Assembly: GCA_016287065.1 (NCBI GenBank) | Contig: JAEEVB010000080.1 | Coordinates: 1-9,470, forward strand | Reading direction: 5' to 3' | Origin: Muribaculaceae bacterium | GTDB lineage: Bacteria; Bacteroidota; Bacteroidia; Bacteroidales; Muribaculaceae | DNA length: 9,470 nt | Shown here: piece after piece, positions 1 through 7,254 of the stretch | How the letters are laid out: the number at the start of each line of letters is the position of its first letter | How positions within the stretch are numbered: position 1 is the stretch's first letter | The notes under the pieces: model-generated | What the model was told of the DNA's origin: nothing | Database searches by the model: none | Seen by the model: the letters and a program-made list of their open reading frames with translations, nothing else | Translations under genes and position numbers: made by a program

Positions 1-83
1 AATCCGTCTTTCGGTTGTCTGGTCTCATAATAATACTGTTTTTTGTTTACAACTTTGTAAACCCATTTCAGGACAAGACATGA
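1..83. other. left-edge sequence, possible ends of neighbouring genes
   Basis: Two incompatible readings exist and neither can be settled here. On the plus strand, frame 3 is open from the edge to a TGA at 81-83; its last residues include a hydrophobic stretch (GLIIILFFVYNFV) that could be the C-terminal membrane segment of an upstream protein. On the minus strand an ATG at 28-26 opens a frame reading MRPDNRKTD off the left edge, with the inverted repeat at 45-62 lying 16 bases upstream of it as an operator might. Both are too short to identify. Confidence 0.2.
45..62. promoter_or_regulatory. perfect inverted repeat, possible operator
   Basis: The sequence GTTTACAA-CT-TTGTAAAC is a perfect 8-bp inverted repeat with a 2-bp spacer. 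The TTTACA/TGTAAA arms resemble operators of dimeric winged-helix or TetR-like repressors. It lies 16 bases upstream of a possible minus-strand start codon (28-26) and has no poly-T tract, so an operator is likelier than a terminator. The regulator is unknown. Confidence 0.4.
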
Positions 84-132
84 CGCCAGTTGTTTTGTTT
101 TATGAGGATGGTGGGGAAGCGTGGTAACGGTG

Positions 133-222
133 GGAAAAATGGGAAATCGCGGAAATCGTGGAAATCGTGGAAATCGTGGAAAGATGGGAAAGATGGGAAA
201 AAGGGGAAATCATGGAAATTTA
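133..222. repeat. 9-bp tandem array, GGAAATCGT-like
   Basis: Ten consecutive 9-bp units each begin GGAAA. Three successive copies are exactly GGAAATCGT (151-177) and two are GGAAAGATG (178-195); the others vary in the last four bases. All purine-rich units lie on the plus strand. On the minus strand the array would read as a repeated three-residue HDF/FPx peptide, but that frame has no other protein character. It is best read as an intergenic minisatellite. Confidence 0.85.
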
Positions 223-250
223 TGAGTTGCATTTTGTTAATTGATTGATA

Positions 251-269
251 TTTAGTGATTTTTAGTGAT
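251..269. repeat. short direct repeat TTTAGTGAT
   Basis: TTTAGTGAT occurs at 251-259 and again at 261-269, a 10-bp period, in an A/T-rich stretch between two tandem arrays. It may be chance or the remnant of a fourth short array. Confidence 0.4.
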
Positions 270-287
270 ATTGAATCATTTTGCATC

Positions 288-321
288 GTACCGCAAATGT
301 GGATTATTGTACTGCAAACGT
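288..321. repeat. spaced direct repeat GTACYGCAAAYGT
   Basis: The 13-mer at 288-300 (GTACCGCAAATGT) recurs at 309-321 (GTACTGCAAACGT) with two transition differences. The start-to-start distance is 21 bp, about two helical turns, and a half copy (CTGCAAAAA) follows at 322-330. The helical phasing would suit a protein binding one face of the DNA, but no flanking gene clearly uses it. Confidence 0.4.
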
Positions 322-351
322 CTGCAAAAAGTGTGCTACCGTTATTGTGGC

Positions 352-396
352 TTATGGTGCTAATAGGACTAATGGGGCTAATAAGACAAATAGATG
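352..396. repeat. 9-bp tandem array, TAATRGGRC-like
   Basis: About five 9-bp units run in register: TTATGGTGC, TAATAGGAC, TAATGGGGC, TAATAAGAC and AAATAGATG. The unit differs from that of the array at 133-222 although the period is the same. Confidence 0.65.
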
Positions 397-465
397 AGAT
401 ACTTATCAAAGAGCGTTTGAAACAAAGATAAGGGGAAAGTGAGGTGAGAGAAATGGTGAAAGCAA

Positions 466-585
466 AATTTAGTAGAATAGTGGAATAGTAGAATAGTAGA
501 CGAGTAGAATAGTAGACGAAGAGACGAGGAAACGAGGAAACGAGGGGACAGGCTGACGAGGGAGCAAGGGGTGAAGTGGATGAGG
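466..585. repeat. 8-bp tandem array, AGTAGAAT/AGTAGACG-like
   Basis: About fifteen degenerate 8-bp units run in register. They start as AGTAGAAT, AGTGGAAT, AGTAGAAT, AGTAGACG, AGTAGAAT, AGTAGACG, then drift to AGGAAACG (twice) and G-rich variants. The plus strand is almost wholly purine plus T. Because 8 is not a multiple of 3, the array does not give a coding repeat of the same frame, which argues that it is non-coding. Confidence 0.8.
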
Positions 586-602
586 TGTAGAGAAAAATGC
601 AT

Positions 603-630
603 AAAAAAAGCAACGCGTCTCCCGACGCGT
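603..630 (-). terminator. intrinsic terminator on the minus strand
   Basis: A 7-bp G/C-rich stem (ACGCGTC at 613-619 pairing with GACGCGT at 624-630) closes a 4-base TCCC loop. On the minus strand the hairpin is followed by GC-free-running T residues, the complement of the A tract at 603-609, as in a Rho-independent terminator. On the plus strand no T tract follows. There is no recognisable minus-strand gene immediately upstream of it, so it may end a small RNA or a lost gene. Confidence 0.6.
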
Positions 631-840
631 CACCCTAGGAAAAATAGTATGAATAAAATGAGGTATTAGGGTTAAACCTTTATTATAATAGAACTATTTG
701 ACAACTGTAAACAGTAGTCTCGTTCTGTTATAAAAATCTTATTGAGTTGTGCAAATTTCGGTAATATTTATGAAAATACAAAATTTTATGCTATTTTTTT
801 TCGTATAATGATGAAAAATGCTTTAAAAAGAAGTTTTTTT
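631..840. other. A/T-rich intergenic stretch with one imperfect palindrome
   Basis: No ORF of protein-like character is seen. The only structure noted is an imperfect inverted repeat at 700-719 (GACAACTGT, then AA, then ACAGTAGTC; 8 of 9 pairs). It shares the words ACAACT and TGTAAAC with the palindrome at 45-62. On the minus strand, GAAATTTGC near 762-753 resembles a -7 element with one mismatch and would direct transcription toward the terminator at 603-630. Confidence 0.35.
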
Positions 841-844
841 TTCG

Positions 845-870
845 TTAATTTGCACAATAAAGAAAAAAGG
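845..870 (+). promoter_or_regulatory. probable -7 element and ribosome-binding site of the 881 gene
   Basis: TTAATTTG at 845-852 matches the Bacteroidetes -7 consensus TAnnTTTG with one mismatch. No clear TTG -33 element is seen about 20 bp upstream, where the sequence is T-rich. AAAAAAGG at 863-870 lies 10 bases before the ATG at 881 and is the best Shine-Dalgarno-like sequence in the window; it supports that start codon. Confidence 0.45.
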
Positions 871-880
871 CAAGCGAAGA

Positions 881-3505
881 ATGTTGACAGCGAAGCGAAT
901 CATTCGGCTTTACTCACTGGTGTTGCTATCGGTATTGTGCTCTTGTACAGGAGCCGACAAGATGAGCAACGACGTGATAGCACAAACCGACCGATATGTG
1001 GTGACCGACGACAGTGTGGTCCAAGGCCGCTATGTGTCGCGCGCGTTGTCGGACATGCTTATCGAGAGTAATTTTGAGCCTGAAGAAACGGAGTTAGTCC
1101 TACCCGAAGAAGTTGCCTTCAAACTGGCTTATAATGCCCACGATAACGAGTTGCCGTCGGGCAGTTATCACTATGCCTCGATGTATGCCGACACGGTGCG
1201 TGTAGTGGCAGGTGTTGCCGACGTGAAGAGCAGCAATCACAAGACATTGCGCGCCCCCAAAGAGGGGAAGAAACTGATCCTGCAGGTTGACATGCGTGCT
1301 CAAGAAGACTCGCTGCGTGCAAAGGGCTACTTTGTGGCAGCGCGGAGAGACACAATATATGCCGACTCCTTCAATGGCGTGTGGGCAGTGATTGACGACC
1401 CCTCGTATACGCAAGACTTCAAGACCCTTGGCGAACACCCAGAACTGAAACTGCAGCCTACCCACGAGAAAGGCATCTATGAACTGGCCCTGGTGCTAGG
1501 CAGCCGCAAGCCTGCGGTGAAAAGCAAGAAGCGGTGGCAAATAAAGCAACTGCCCGCGGGCTACCCTGTTGTGCACACGGGCGCCAAGCTTGTGGATGCA
1601 CTCTACAATATGGCCACGAGCACCATTCATCGTAACAAGGTGAACGGGAACTATGTGAAACGCAACTCGAGCGTGAACGACATCACCTACCCCATTACAC
1701 TGTCGCTTGCCTGCCTTGACCCCGAAGCTGCCATGACAAGTCTGAAGATGGTGGTGAAGGACGGTCGTATCAGCCATGAGAGCAAAGGCGAGTTGTGGCC
1801 TGTGGTGTCGGACGACATCTCATGGGCGTCGGCTGCCTGGGAGACCTACTGTGTGACGGGTAACAAGGAGTGGCTACGCTATGCCTACGACGTGGTGCGC
1901 CAATCGATAGAACAGGACTATGAGACAAACTTTGACGAATATGAGCGGCTGATGCATGGCGGCACCTGGTACTCGCTGACGGGCAACCTTTACTACCCGT
2001 CGTGGATGCAGCTGACGCACATCTATGAATCGATGTCGCTGACCAACAACGCACAATATGCCCACGCCTTTGAAATACTGAACGACATGTGTGACGAACT
2101 GGGCATAGAGAGCGAATATGGCGCACTGGCGCTTGAAATGCGTGACGCCATCAACGAACAATTCTGGAACGAGCGCAAGGGCTACTACAGCCAGTACACT
2201 TACTTGCCCGCCTACCCCATCCAGTCGCCCTGCATCGACAATCTGGGTCAGGCCTTGTGCGTGCTGTGGAACATTGCGAACGACGACCGTGCCGAGAATT
2301 TGATCATGAAGACTCCGCTAGCCCCGTATGGGGTGACGGTGACCAGCCCGCACTACAGCAGCGGGGGCATGTTGAACCAGAGCGAGCTGTCGTTCCCCAT
2401 GATACAGGCTTTCTGGAACATTGCCTCGGCCAAGACGGGCAACGAGCATAGCCTGCGCCGCGGCCTCGGAGCTCTTTACCGACTTCCAGCCTTGTACTGT
2501 ACCTACAAATCGTGGTGTAACGCCTACACTGGCGAGACCCAAGACGAGGGCGACGGCAGCCTGGGCGCAGCCGCAGCCAATGCTTCGATGGTGCTCAGGG
2601 TGTATGCCGGTATCACTTTCTTGCCTAATGGCATTGAGTTGAACCCGTTTATCCCCGTGTTCCTGAAAGGGAAAAAGGAAATTAAAGGTTTCAAATACAG
2701 GCGTGCTGTGCTCGACATCACGATAGAAGGTACCGGTAACGACATCGAGTCGATAAAGGTGGATGGGGTGTCGAGTCACGACAATTTCATTCAGTCGACG
2801 TTGACCGGACGTCACACAGTGCACATCACCATGTGCAACAACAACCGTGCTCTGCAGGAAATCACGGTGAGCGACTCGTCGTTCAGCCTGCCTGCAACGC
2901 CCGAGCTGTCGTGGCGCAACGGTGTGGCACGCATCGAGAACTATGACGGCAATATGCACTACCGCCGCGTGATAAACGGGAAACTGAGCTACTCGTTGCG
3001 TGACACGACATTTGACACGCGTGTGGATGGAGACCGATTCAGTGTGCGTGCCGTGCTGGCCACAGGCAAATACTCGATGGGCTATGTGTCGAATCCCTAC
3101 CTCTACACCCCGATGAGCAGGATATTCCACTTCGCCCCCTGGACAGGGAACGGAACCGTTGCCCACCTTGTGGAATCGGGAGGAGGCATGAACGAGCGAA
3201 TCGTGATTCAGGCGATTGTGGATGCGCCAGGCACCTACCTGATGGATGTGCGATATGCCAACGGAAACGGCAACGTGTCGTCGACGGGCACATGCGCCGC
3301 CCGCAAGGTGATAGTGAACACACACCGCCAAGGCACCCTTGTGATGCCTGCTCTGGGACTCGACGAGTGGCACAGGATGGGGATGACCAACATGGTGCGT
3401 GTTGACCTGCTGCAAGGCCGCAATGACATAGAAATCACATGCGAACCGGGCGTTGGCAGCGATGTGCCTATTCTGTTAGATTACATGAGACTCACCAAGA
3501 AATAA
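881..3505 (+). CDS. lipoprotein, putative six-hairpin glycoside hydrolase with C-terminal carbohydrate-binding-like domain
   Basis: This 874-residue protein starts with a lipoprotein signal: basic residues, a hydrophobic core and the lipobox LCSC with the lipidated cysteine at residue 22. Acidic and basic residues soon after it (ADK) are compatible with surface export in Bacteroidetes. Residues about 40-210 look like an N-terminal beta domain. Residues about 225-590 have the alternating helix pattern and aromatic-rich loops of (alpha/alpha)6 glycosidases (MGH1/GH63-like), with WPVVSDDISWASAAWE at 306-321, MHGGTWYSLTGNLYYPSW at 358-375 and GETQDEGDGSLGAAA at 551-565. Acidic residues D311, D312, E321, E502 and E552 are candidate catalytic groups, but I cannot assign them. 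Residues about 600-665 form a small beta domain, and about 745-874 resemble a CBM6/35-type jelly roll ending in LLDYMRLTK. The substrate is unknown. The protease gene starts 17 bp later, so the two are probably co-transcribed. The fold call is fairly sure; the exact family and activity are not. Confidence 0.75.
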   Translation: MLTAKRIIRLYSLVLLSVLCSCTGADKMSNDVIAQTDRYVVTDDSVVQGRYVSRALSDMLIESNFEPEETELVLPEEVAFKLAYNAHDNELPSGSYHYASMYADTVRVVAGVADVKSSNHKTLRAPKEGKKLILQVDMRAQEDSLRAKGYFVAARRDTIYADSFNGVWAVIDDPSYTQDFKTLGEHPELKLQPTHEKGIYELALVLGSRKPAVKSKKRWQIKQLPAGYPVVHTGAKLVDALYNMATSTIHRNKVNGNYVKRNSSVNDITYPITLSLACLDPEAAMTSLKMVVKDGRISHESKGELWPVVSDDISWASAAWETYCVTGNKEWLRYAYDVVRQSIEQDYETNFDEYERLMHGGTWYSLTGNLYYPSWMQLTHIYESMSLTNNAQYAHAFEILNDMCDELGIESEYGALALEMRDAINEQFWNERKGYYSQYTYLPAYPIQSPCIDNLGQALCVLWNIANDDRAENLIMKTPLAPYGVTVTSPHYSSGGMLNQSELSFPMIQAFWNIASAKTGNEHSLRRGLGALYRLPALYCTYKSWCNAYTGETQDEGDGSLGAAAANASMVLRVYAGITFLPNGIELNPFIPVFLKGKKEIKGFKYRRAVLDITIEGTGNDIESIKVDGVSSHDNFIQSTLTGRHTVHITMCNNNRALQEITVSDSSFSLPATPELSWRNGVARIENYDGNMHYRRVINGKLSYSLRDTTFDTRVDGDRFSVRAVLATGKYSMGYVSNPYLYTPMSRIFHFAPWTGNGTVAHLVESGGGMNERIVIQAIVDAPGTYLMDVRYANGNGNVSSTGTCAARKVIVNTHRQGTLVMPALGLDEWHRMGMTNMVRVDLLQGRNDIEITCEPGVGSDVPILLDYMRLTKK

Positions 3506-3522
3506 CCATTAAATACCAGATA

Positions 3523-6500
3523 ATGATGAAAAAATGGATTTTAACCGTGGCCATGACGGCCGCACTTGCGACTGCGCAAGCAGAAGAGGGAAGACTGCTG
3601 CGCTTCCCCGCCACCAACGGCATTGACGTAGCATTCTCCTATGCAGGCGACATTTATCGAGTGCCCATCTCGGGTGGAACTGCCCAAAAACTGACATCGC
3701 ACAAGGGCTATGAAGCCTTTGCTCGATATTCGCCTGATGGCAATCAGATAGCGTTCACGGGCCAGTATGACGGCAACACCGAAGTGTATGTGATACCTTC
3801 GAGCGGTGGCAAACCCCGCCGCATCACCTTCACAGGAAATAATGAACGTGACGACTGGGGTGACCGCATGGGCCCCAACAACATTACCATGACTTGGACT
3901 CCCGACGGGAAGGGAGTAATTTACCGTAACCGCATCAGCGAGAGTTTTGACGGACAACTGTGGTGTGCCCCCACCGACGGCGGCATGGCCACTCGCCTGC
4001 CCTTGCCCGAAGGCGGTTTCTGCAGCTACTCACCCGACGGAAAGAAACTGGCCTACAACCGAGTGTTCCGTGAATTCCGCACCTGGAAATACTACAAAGG
4101 CGGTATGGCTGACGACATCTGGATATGGGACGCTGAAGCTCAGACGGTGCGCAACGTGACCAACAATGTTGCACAAGGCGTCGCCCACATGTGGATAGGC
4201 GACGAAATCTACTTCATCAGCGACCGCGACAACCGGATGAACGTGTTTGTTTACAACACGGCGACAGGAAGCACGCAAAAGGTGACTCACTTTGAGGACT
4301 ATGACGTGAAGTTCCCGAGTTGCGGTGGCGGCGTGATTGTGTTTGAGAACGGCGGCTACCTGTACCGGTTAGATCCCAAGACCAAGCAAAGCCACAAGAT
4401 TGATGTGGTGCTGAACAGCGAGGACAACTTTGCCCGTGAGGAGATGCGCAACGTGAAGGAATTCATCACCGACGCGTCGCTCTCGCCCGACGGCAGCCGC
4501 ATGGCACTGACAGCTCGCGGCGAGGTGTTTGACATGCCCGTGAAGAAGGGTGTGACACGCAACATCACGCACACGCCTGGCGTGCACGAGCGTAACGCCA
4601 AGTGGAGTCCCGACGGGAAAAACATAGCCTATGCAAGCGACGTAACTGGAGAATGGGAGCTGTGGATGCGCCCCGCCGAGGGTGGCAAGGACGTGCAACT
4701 CACCTTTAACAACACGACTCGCATTCAGGGCTTTGAATGGAGCCCCGACGGAAAGCAGATTGTGTACACCGACCGCGAAAACCGCATTATGTTGCTCGAT
4801 GTGGCAACACACTCAAGTGTGATGCTGCGCCAGGACTCGATAGGCACCTACCCCACTCCATGCTTCTCGCCCGACGGCCGCTGGCTCACCTATAGCCAGA
4901 CGGCGCGCAACCAGCATAGCGTGGTGTATCTCTATGACATCACAGCCCGGAAGGAGTATGCTGTGACCGATACGTGGTATGACTCGAATTCGCCCGAATT
5001 CAGTGCCGATGGCAAGTATCTGATTTTTGCTTCGGGCAGAGACTTCAACCCCACTTACAGCGAAATCGAGTGGAACTTTGCCTATAGCAAGCAAGAAGGT
5101 ATTTATCTGGTGATGCTGGCGGCAGACACGCCCTCGCCCTTCATGCCCAAAGATGCAATCTTAACGACTCCAGCCAACGGCACCGACAACAAGGGTGGAG
5201 AGAAGAAAACTGACAAGAAGGCACCTGAAGCCAAGGCTAAACCCGCCACCCGTGTGGATGTGGAAGGCATAGGCGACCGCATCGTGAAAGTGCCCATAGC
5301 AGCCGACCACTACGGCAACTTTTATTGCGACGGCAAACTGCTGTGGTACTTTGGCAACGGCGGTACACATATATATAATATAGAGGAACAGAAGGACGAG
5401 ATGGTAGCGGCCAAATCGCGCATGCGTGTCTCGGCCGACGGGAAGAAAGCCCTGCTGATGCGTGGCCGAGAACTGTTTGTCACCGACCTGCCCCGCGGCA
5501 AAGTGGAGCTGAAAGAGCCGGTGAAACTCGACGATGTGGTGATGAACGTGAACTATGAGCAGGAATGGCGCCAGATTTATGACGAAGCGTGGCGCAACTA
5601 TCGCGACGGATTCTACCTGAAAGACATGCAGGGCGTGGACTGGAAAGCGATGCACGACAAGTATGCAGCATTGCTGCCATGGGTGAAGAACCGACTCGAC
5701 CTGACCTACGTGATTGGTGGCCTCATCAGTGAACTCGCCGTGGGTCACGCCTATGTGGACGGCGGCGACCACATCAAAGCCGACATCAAGCGAACCGGCT
5801 TGCTGGGTGCCGAGGTGAAGCGCGAGGGCAATGCTTTCAAGATTACAAAGATACTGCAAGGCGCTCCCGACCGCAAGTCGCTGCGTTCGCCGCTCACCGA
5901 ACCAGGCATGAACGTGAAGGAGGGTGACTACATCACTGCCGTAGATGGTGTGTCGACTGCCGACGTAAACAACCTCTACAGCCTGCTGCAAGGCAAGGCC
6001 GAAGTGCTGACCGAACTTACCATAGCCTCGAATGCTTCGGGAGCCGGCGCACGCAAGGTGGTGGTGAATCCCATAGCCGACGAATACCCGCTGTATCACT
6101 ATGAGTGGGTGCAGAACAATATCAAGCACGTGAGCGAGCGCACCAATGGCAAGGTGGGCTACATCTACATACCCGACATGGGCCCTGATGGCCTGAATGA
6201 ATTTGCCCGCTACTTCTTTGCCCAACTCGACAAGGAGGCGCTCATTGTTGACGACCGCGGCAACGGCGGCGGTAACATCTCGCCCATGATTATCGAACGC
6301 CTGCTGCGCCAACCCTACCGCATGACCATGTTCCGCGGCAGCAATTTCAACGGAACCATTCCTGAACAGACTATTGTAGGCCCGAAGGTGCTGCTGGTGA
6401 ACAAGTACTCGGCCAGCGACGGCGACCTGTTCCCGTGGAGTTTCAAGGAGAACAAGATAGGTCCGGTGATTGGTACACGCAGCTGGGGTGGTATCATTGG

Positions 6501-6765
6501 CATCAACGGTTCGTTGCCCTATGTCGATGGCACCAGTATAACCACGCCCTTCTTCACCAACTACAGCATGAGAGGCGAGTGGATTGTCGAGAATCATGGT
6601 GTGGATCCCGACATCGTGATTGACAACGACCCGCTGCGCGAATACCGCGGCGAGGACCAGCAACTCGACAAGGCCATCGACGTGATACTGGAACAGCTCA
6701 AGTACCGCAAGCCTCTGCCCAAGACTCCCGCACCTCGCACAATGAAAGACCTTGGATTGGAATAA
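3523..6765 (+). CDS. secreted tricorn-type S41 serine protease
   Basis: The preferred start at 3523 gives 1080 residues with a Sec signal peptide (MMKKWILTV...ATAQA, cleavage likely after residue 20). An ATG at 3439 would place 28 charged residues before the signal and lie inside the previous gene. Residues about 25-640 carry at least eight SPDG-type repeats (for example 70-73) forming the two beta-propellers of tricorn. A Lys-rich linker (about 547-585) interrupts them. The C-terminal half has the tricorn C1 helical domain (about 680-745), a PDZ domain (about 759-850) and the S41 core (about 855-1060). Catalytic residues seen are His742 (VGHAYV), the nucleophile Ser965 with Asp966 (SASDGD) and Glu1023 (ENHGVDPD). 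Tricorn's helper serine before the histidine is Gly741 here. Archaeal tricorn trims peptides from the proteasome; this exported bacterial form probably degrades peptides in the periplasm. It follows the glycosidase-like gene by 17 bp with no promoter between. Confidence 0.93.
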   Translation: MMKKWILTVAMTAALATAQAEEGRLLRFPATNGIDVAFSYAGDIYRVPISGGTAQKLTSHKGYEAFARYSPDGNQIAFTGQYDGNTEVYVIPSSGGKPRRITFTGNNERDDWGDRMGPNNITMTWTPDGKGVIYRNRISESFDGQLWCAPTDGGMATRLPLPEGGFCSYSPDGKKLAYNRVFREFRTWKYYKGGMADDIWIWDAEAQTVRNVTNNVAQGVAHMWIGDEIYFISDRDNRMNVFVYNTATGSTQKVTHFEDYDVKFPSCGGGVIVFENGGYLYRLDPKTKQSHKIDVVLNSEDNFAREEMRNVKEFITDASLSPDGSRMALTARGEVFDMPVKKGVTRNITHTPGVHERNAKWSPDGKNIAYASDVTGEWELWMRPAEGGKDVQLTFNNTTRIQGFEWSPDGKQIVYTDRENRIMLLDVATHSSVMLRQDSIGTYPTPCFSPDGRWLTYSQTARNQHSVVYLYDITARKEYAVTDTWYDSNSPEFSADGKYLIFASGRDFNPTYSEIEWNFAYSKQEGIYLVMLAADTPSPFMPKDAILTTPANGTDNKGGEKKTDKKAPEAKAKPATRVDVEGIGDRIVKVPIAADHYGNFYCDGKLLWYFGNGGTHIYNIEEQKDEMVAAKSRMRVSADGKKALLMRGRELFVTDLPRGKVELKEPVKLDDVVMNVNYEQEWRQIYDEAWRNYRDGFYLKDMQGVDWKAMHDKYAALLPWVKNRLDLTYVIGGLISELAVGHAYVDGGDHIKADIKRTGLLGAEVKREGNAFKITKILQGAPDRKSLRSPLTEPGMNVKEGDYITAVDGVSTADVNNLYSLLQGKAEVLTELTIASNASGAGARKVVVNPIADEYPLYHYEWVQNNIKHVSERTNGKVGYIYIPDMGPDGLNEFARYFFAQLDKEALIVDDRGNGGGNISPMIIERLLRQPYRMTMFRGSNFNGTIPEQTIVGPKVLLVNKYSASDGDLFPWSFKENKIGPVIGTRSWGGIIGINGSLPYVDGTSITTPFFTNYSMRGEWIVENHGVDPDIVIDNDPLREYRGEDQQLDKAIDVILEQLKYRKPLPKTPAPRTMKDLGLE

Positions 6766-6792
6766 GCTTTCAGAAAAAACGATTCCAGATAT

Positions 6793-6823
6793 TTGCTTTT
6801 TCTCATCTAAATGACTATATTTG
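6793..6823 (+). promoter_or_regulatory. Bacteroidetes-type promoter of the plug lipoprotein gene
   Basis: TATATTTG at 6816-6823 is an exact match to the -7 consensus TAnnTTTG. TTG at 6793-6795 (within ATTTG) lies 20 bp upstream as the -33 element. Transcription would start near 6830, about 30 bases before the ATG at 6859. The promoter sits in the 93-bp gap after the protease, so the small gene is probably expressed independently. Confidence 0.7.
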
Positions 6824-6858
6824 TGCGAAGTAACGTGAACCACTAAATTTGAAACGTC

Positions 6859-7254
6859 ATGAAGAATTTAATTCTACTGATTTCAATAGTATGTCTGGCC
6901 AGTTGTACCAGTACGGGCCCCATTTCGCTCTCTGACAGCAAAATCGACAGGCCCATCACCAGCTTTGCCCAAACCATAGAGGGGAAACAAGCCGGCGTGC
7001 TCATCAACTCGTATTCGGGCGATCCAGGAGCCTCGCCATCGATATTGATTCGTGGCATTGGTTCTATCAATGCCAGTAATGAGCCACTCTACATCCTCGA
7101 CGGGATGCGCTACAATGGCCCGCTAAGCATGATCAACCCTAACGACATCGAGTCGGTGGAGGTGCTCAAGAACCCGAGCGAGACGTCGATCTACGGCATT
7201 CAGGGTGCCAATGGTGTAATTGTGATCAAGACGAAAAAAGGAGGCAAACGTTAA
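6859..7254 (+). CDS. small lipoprotein consisting of a stand-alone TonB-receptor plug domain
   Basis: This 131-residue protein has a lipoprotein signal with lipobox LASC (Cys16), a linker of about 12 residues, and then a SusC-type plug domain filling residues about 29-128. Hallmarks are ILIRGIGSIN (62-71), PLYILDGM (76-83), INPNDIESVEVLK (92-104), IYGIQGANGVIVIKT (111-125). It aligns without gaps to the plug of the SusC receptor starting at 7912, with about 57 of 99 residues identical by hand count. The beta-barrel, the carboxypeptidase-regulatory-like domain and the TonB-box region (DEVIVVAYGT in SusC) are all absent. The frame is intact, the stop falls just after the plug ends, and the gene has its own promoter and a strong terminator, so it does not look like a simple truncated receptor. 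Lipid anchoring in the envelope is expected. Its role is unknown; an accessory or regulatory partner of SusC-type receptors is one possibility. Confidence 0.85.
   Translation: MKNLILLISIVCLASCTSTGPISLSDSKIDRPITSFAQTIEGKQAGVLINSYSGDPGASPSILIRGIGSINASNEPLYILDGMRYNGPLSMINPNDIESVEVLKNPSETSIYGIQGANGVIVIKTKKGGKR

Noticed and set aside
133..585. CRISPR array
   Set aside because: The repeats are 8-9 bp, directly abutting and degenerate, with no unique spacers and no cas genes.
68..613. 181-aa open frame on the minus strand
   Set aside because: Its residues are translations of the 8- and 9-bp tandem arrays (HDF, ISP, FPSF runs) with no domain, and it starts inside an array next to a terminator. Repeat-driven open frame, not a gene.
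742..1071. 109-aa plus-strand open frame overlapping the 881 gene start
   Set aside because: It begins before the likely promoter at 845 and overlaps, out of frame, the lipoprotein signal of the real gene.
2318..3415. 365-aa open frame on the minus strand opposite the glycosidase-like gene
   Set aside because: A shadow of the G+C-rich plus-strand gene; rich in His, Val and Arg with no domain pattern and no upstream signals.
3439..3522. Upstream extension of the tricorn protease from ATG 3439
   Set aside because: It lies within the end of the previous gene and would put 28 polar residues ahead of a clear signal peptide starting at 3523.
6772..6803. Weak A/T inverted repeat after the protease stop as a terminator
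   Set aside because: AGAAAAA and TTTTTCT could pair but there is no G/C in the stem and the loop is long; it overlaps the -33 element of the next gene.
5161..6843. 560-aa open frame on the minus strand opposite the protease
   Set aside because: It mirrors the codon bias of the tricorn gene, has no recognisable motifs, and lies opposite conserved PDZ and S41 domains.
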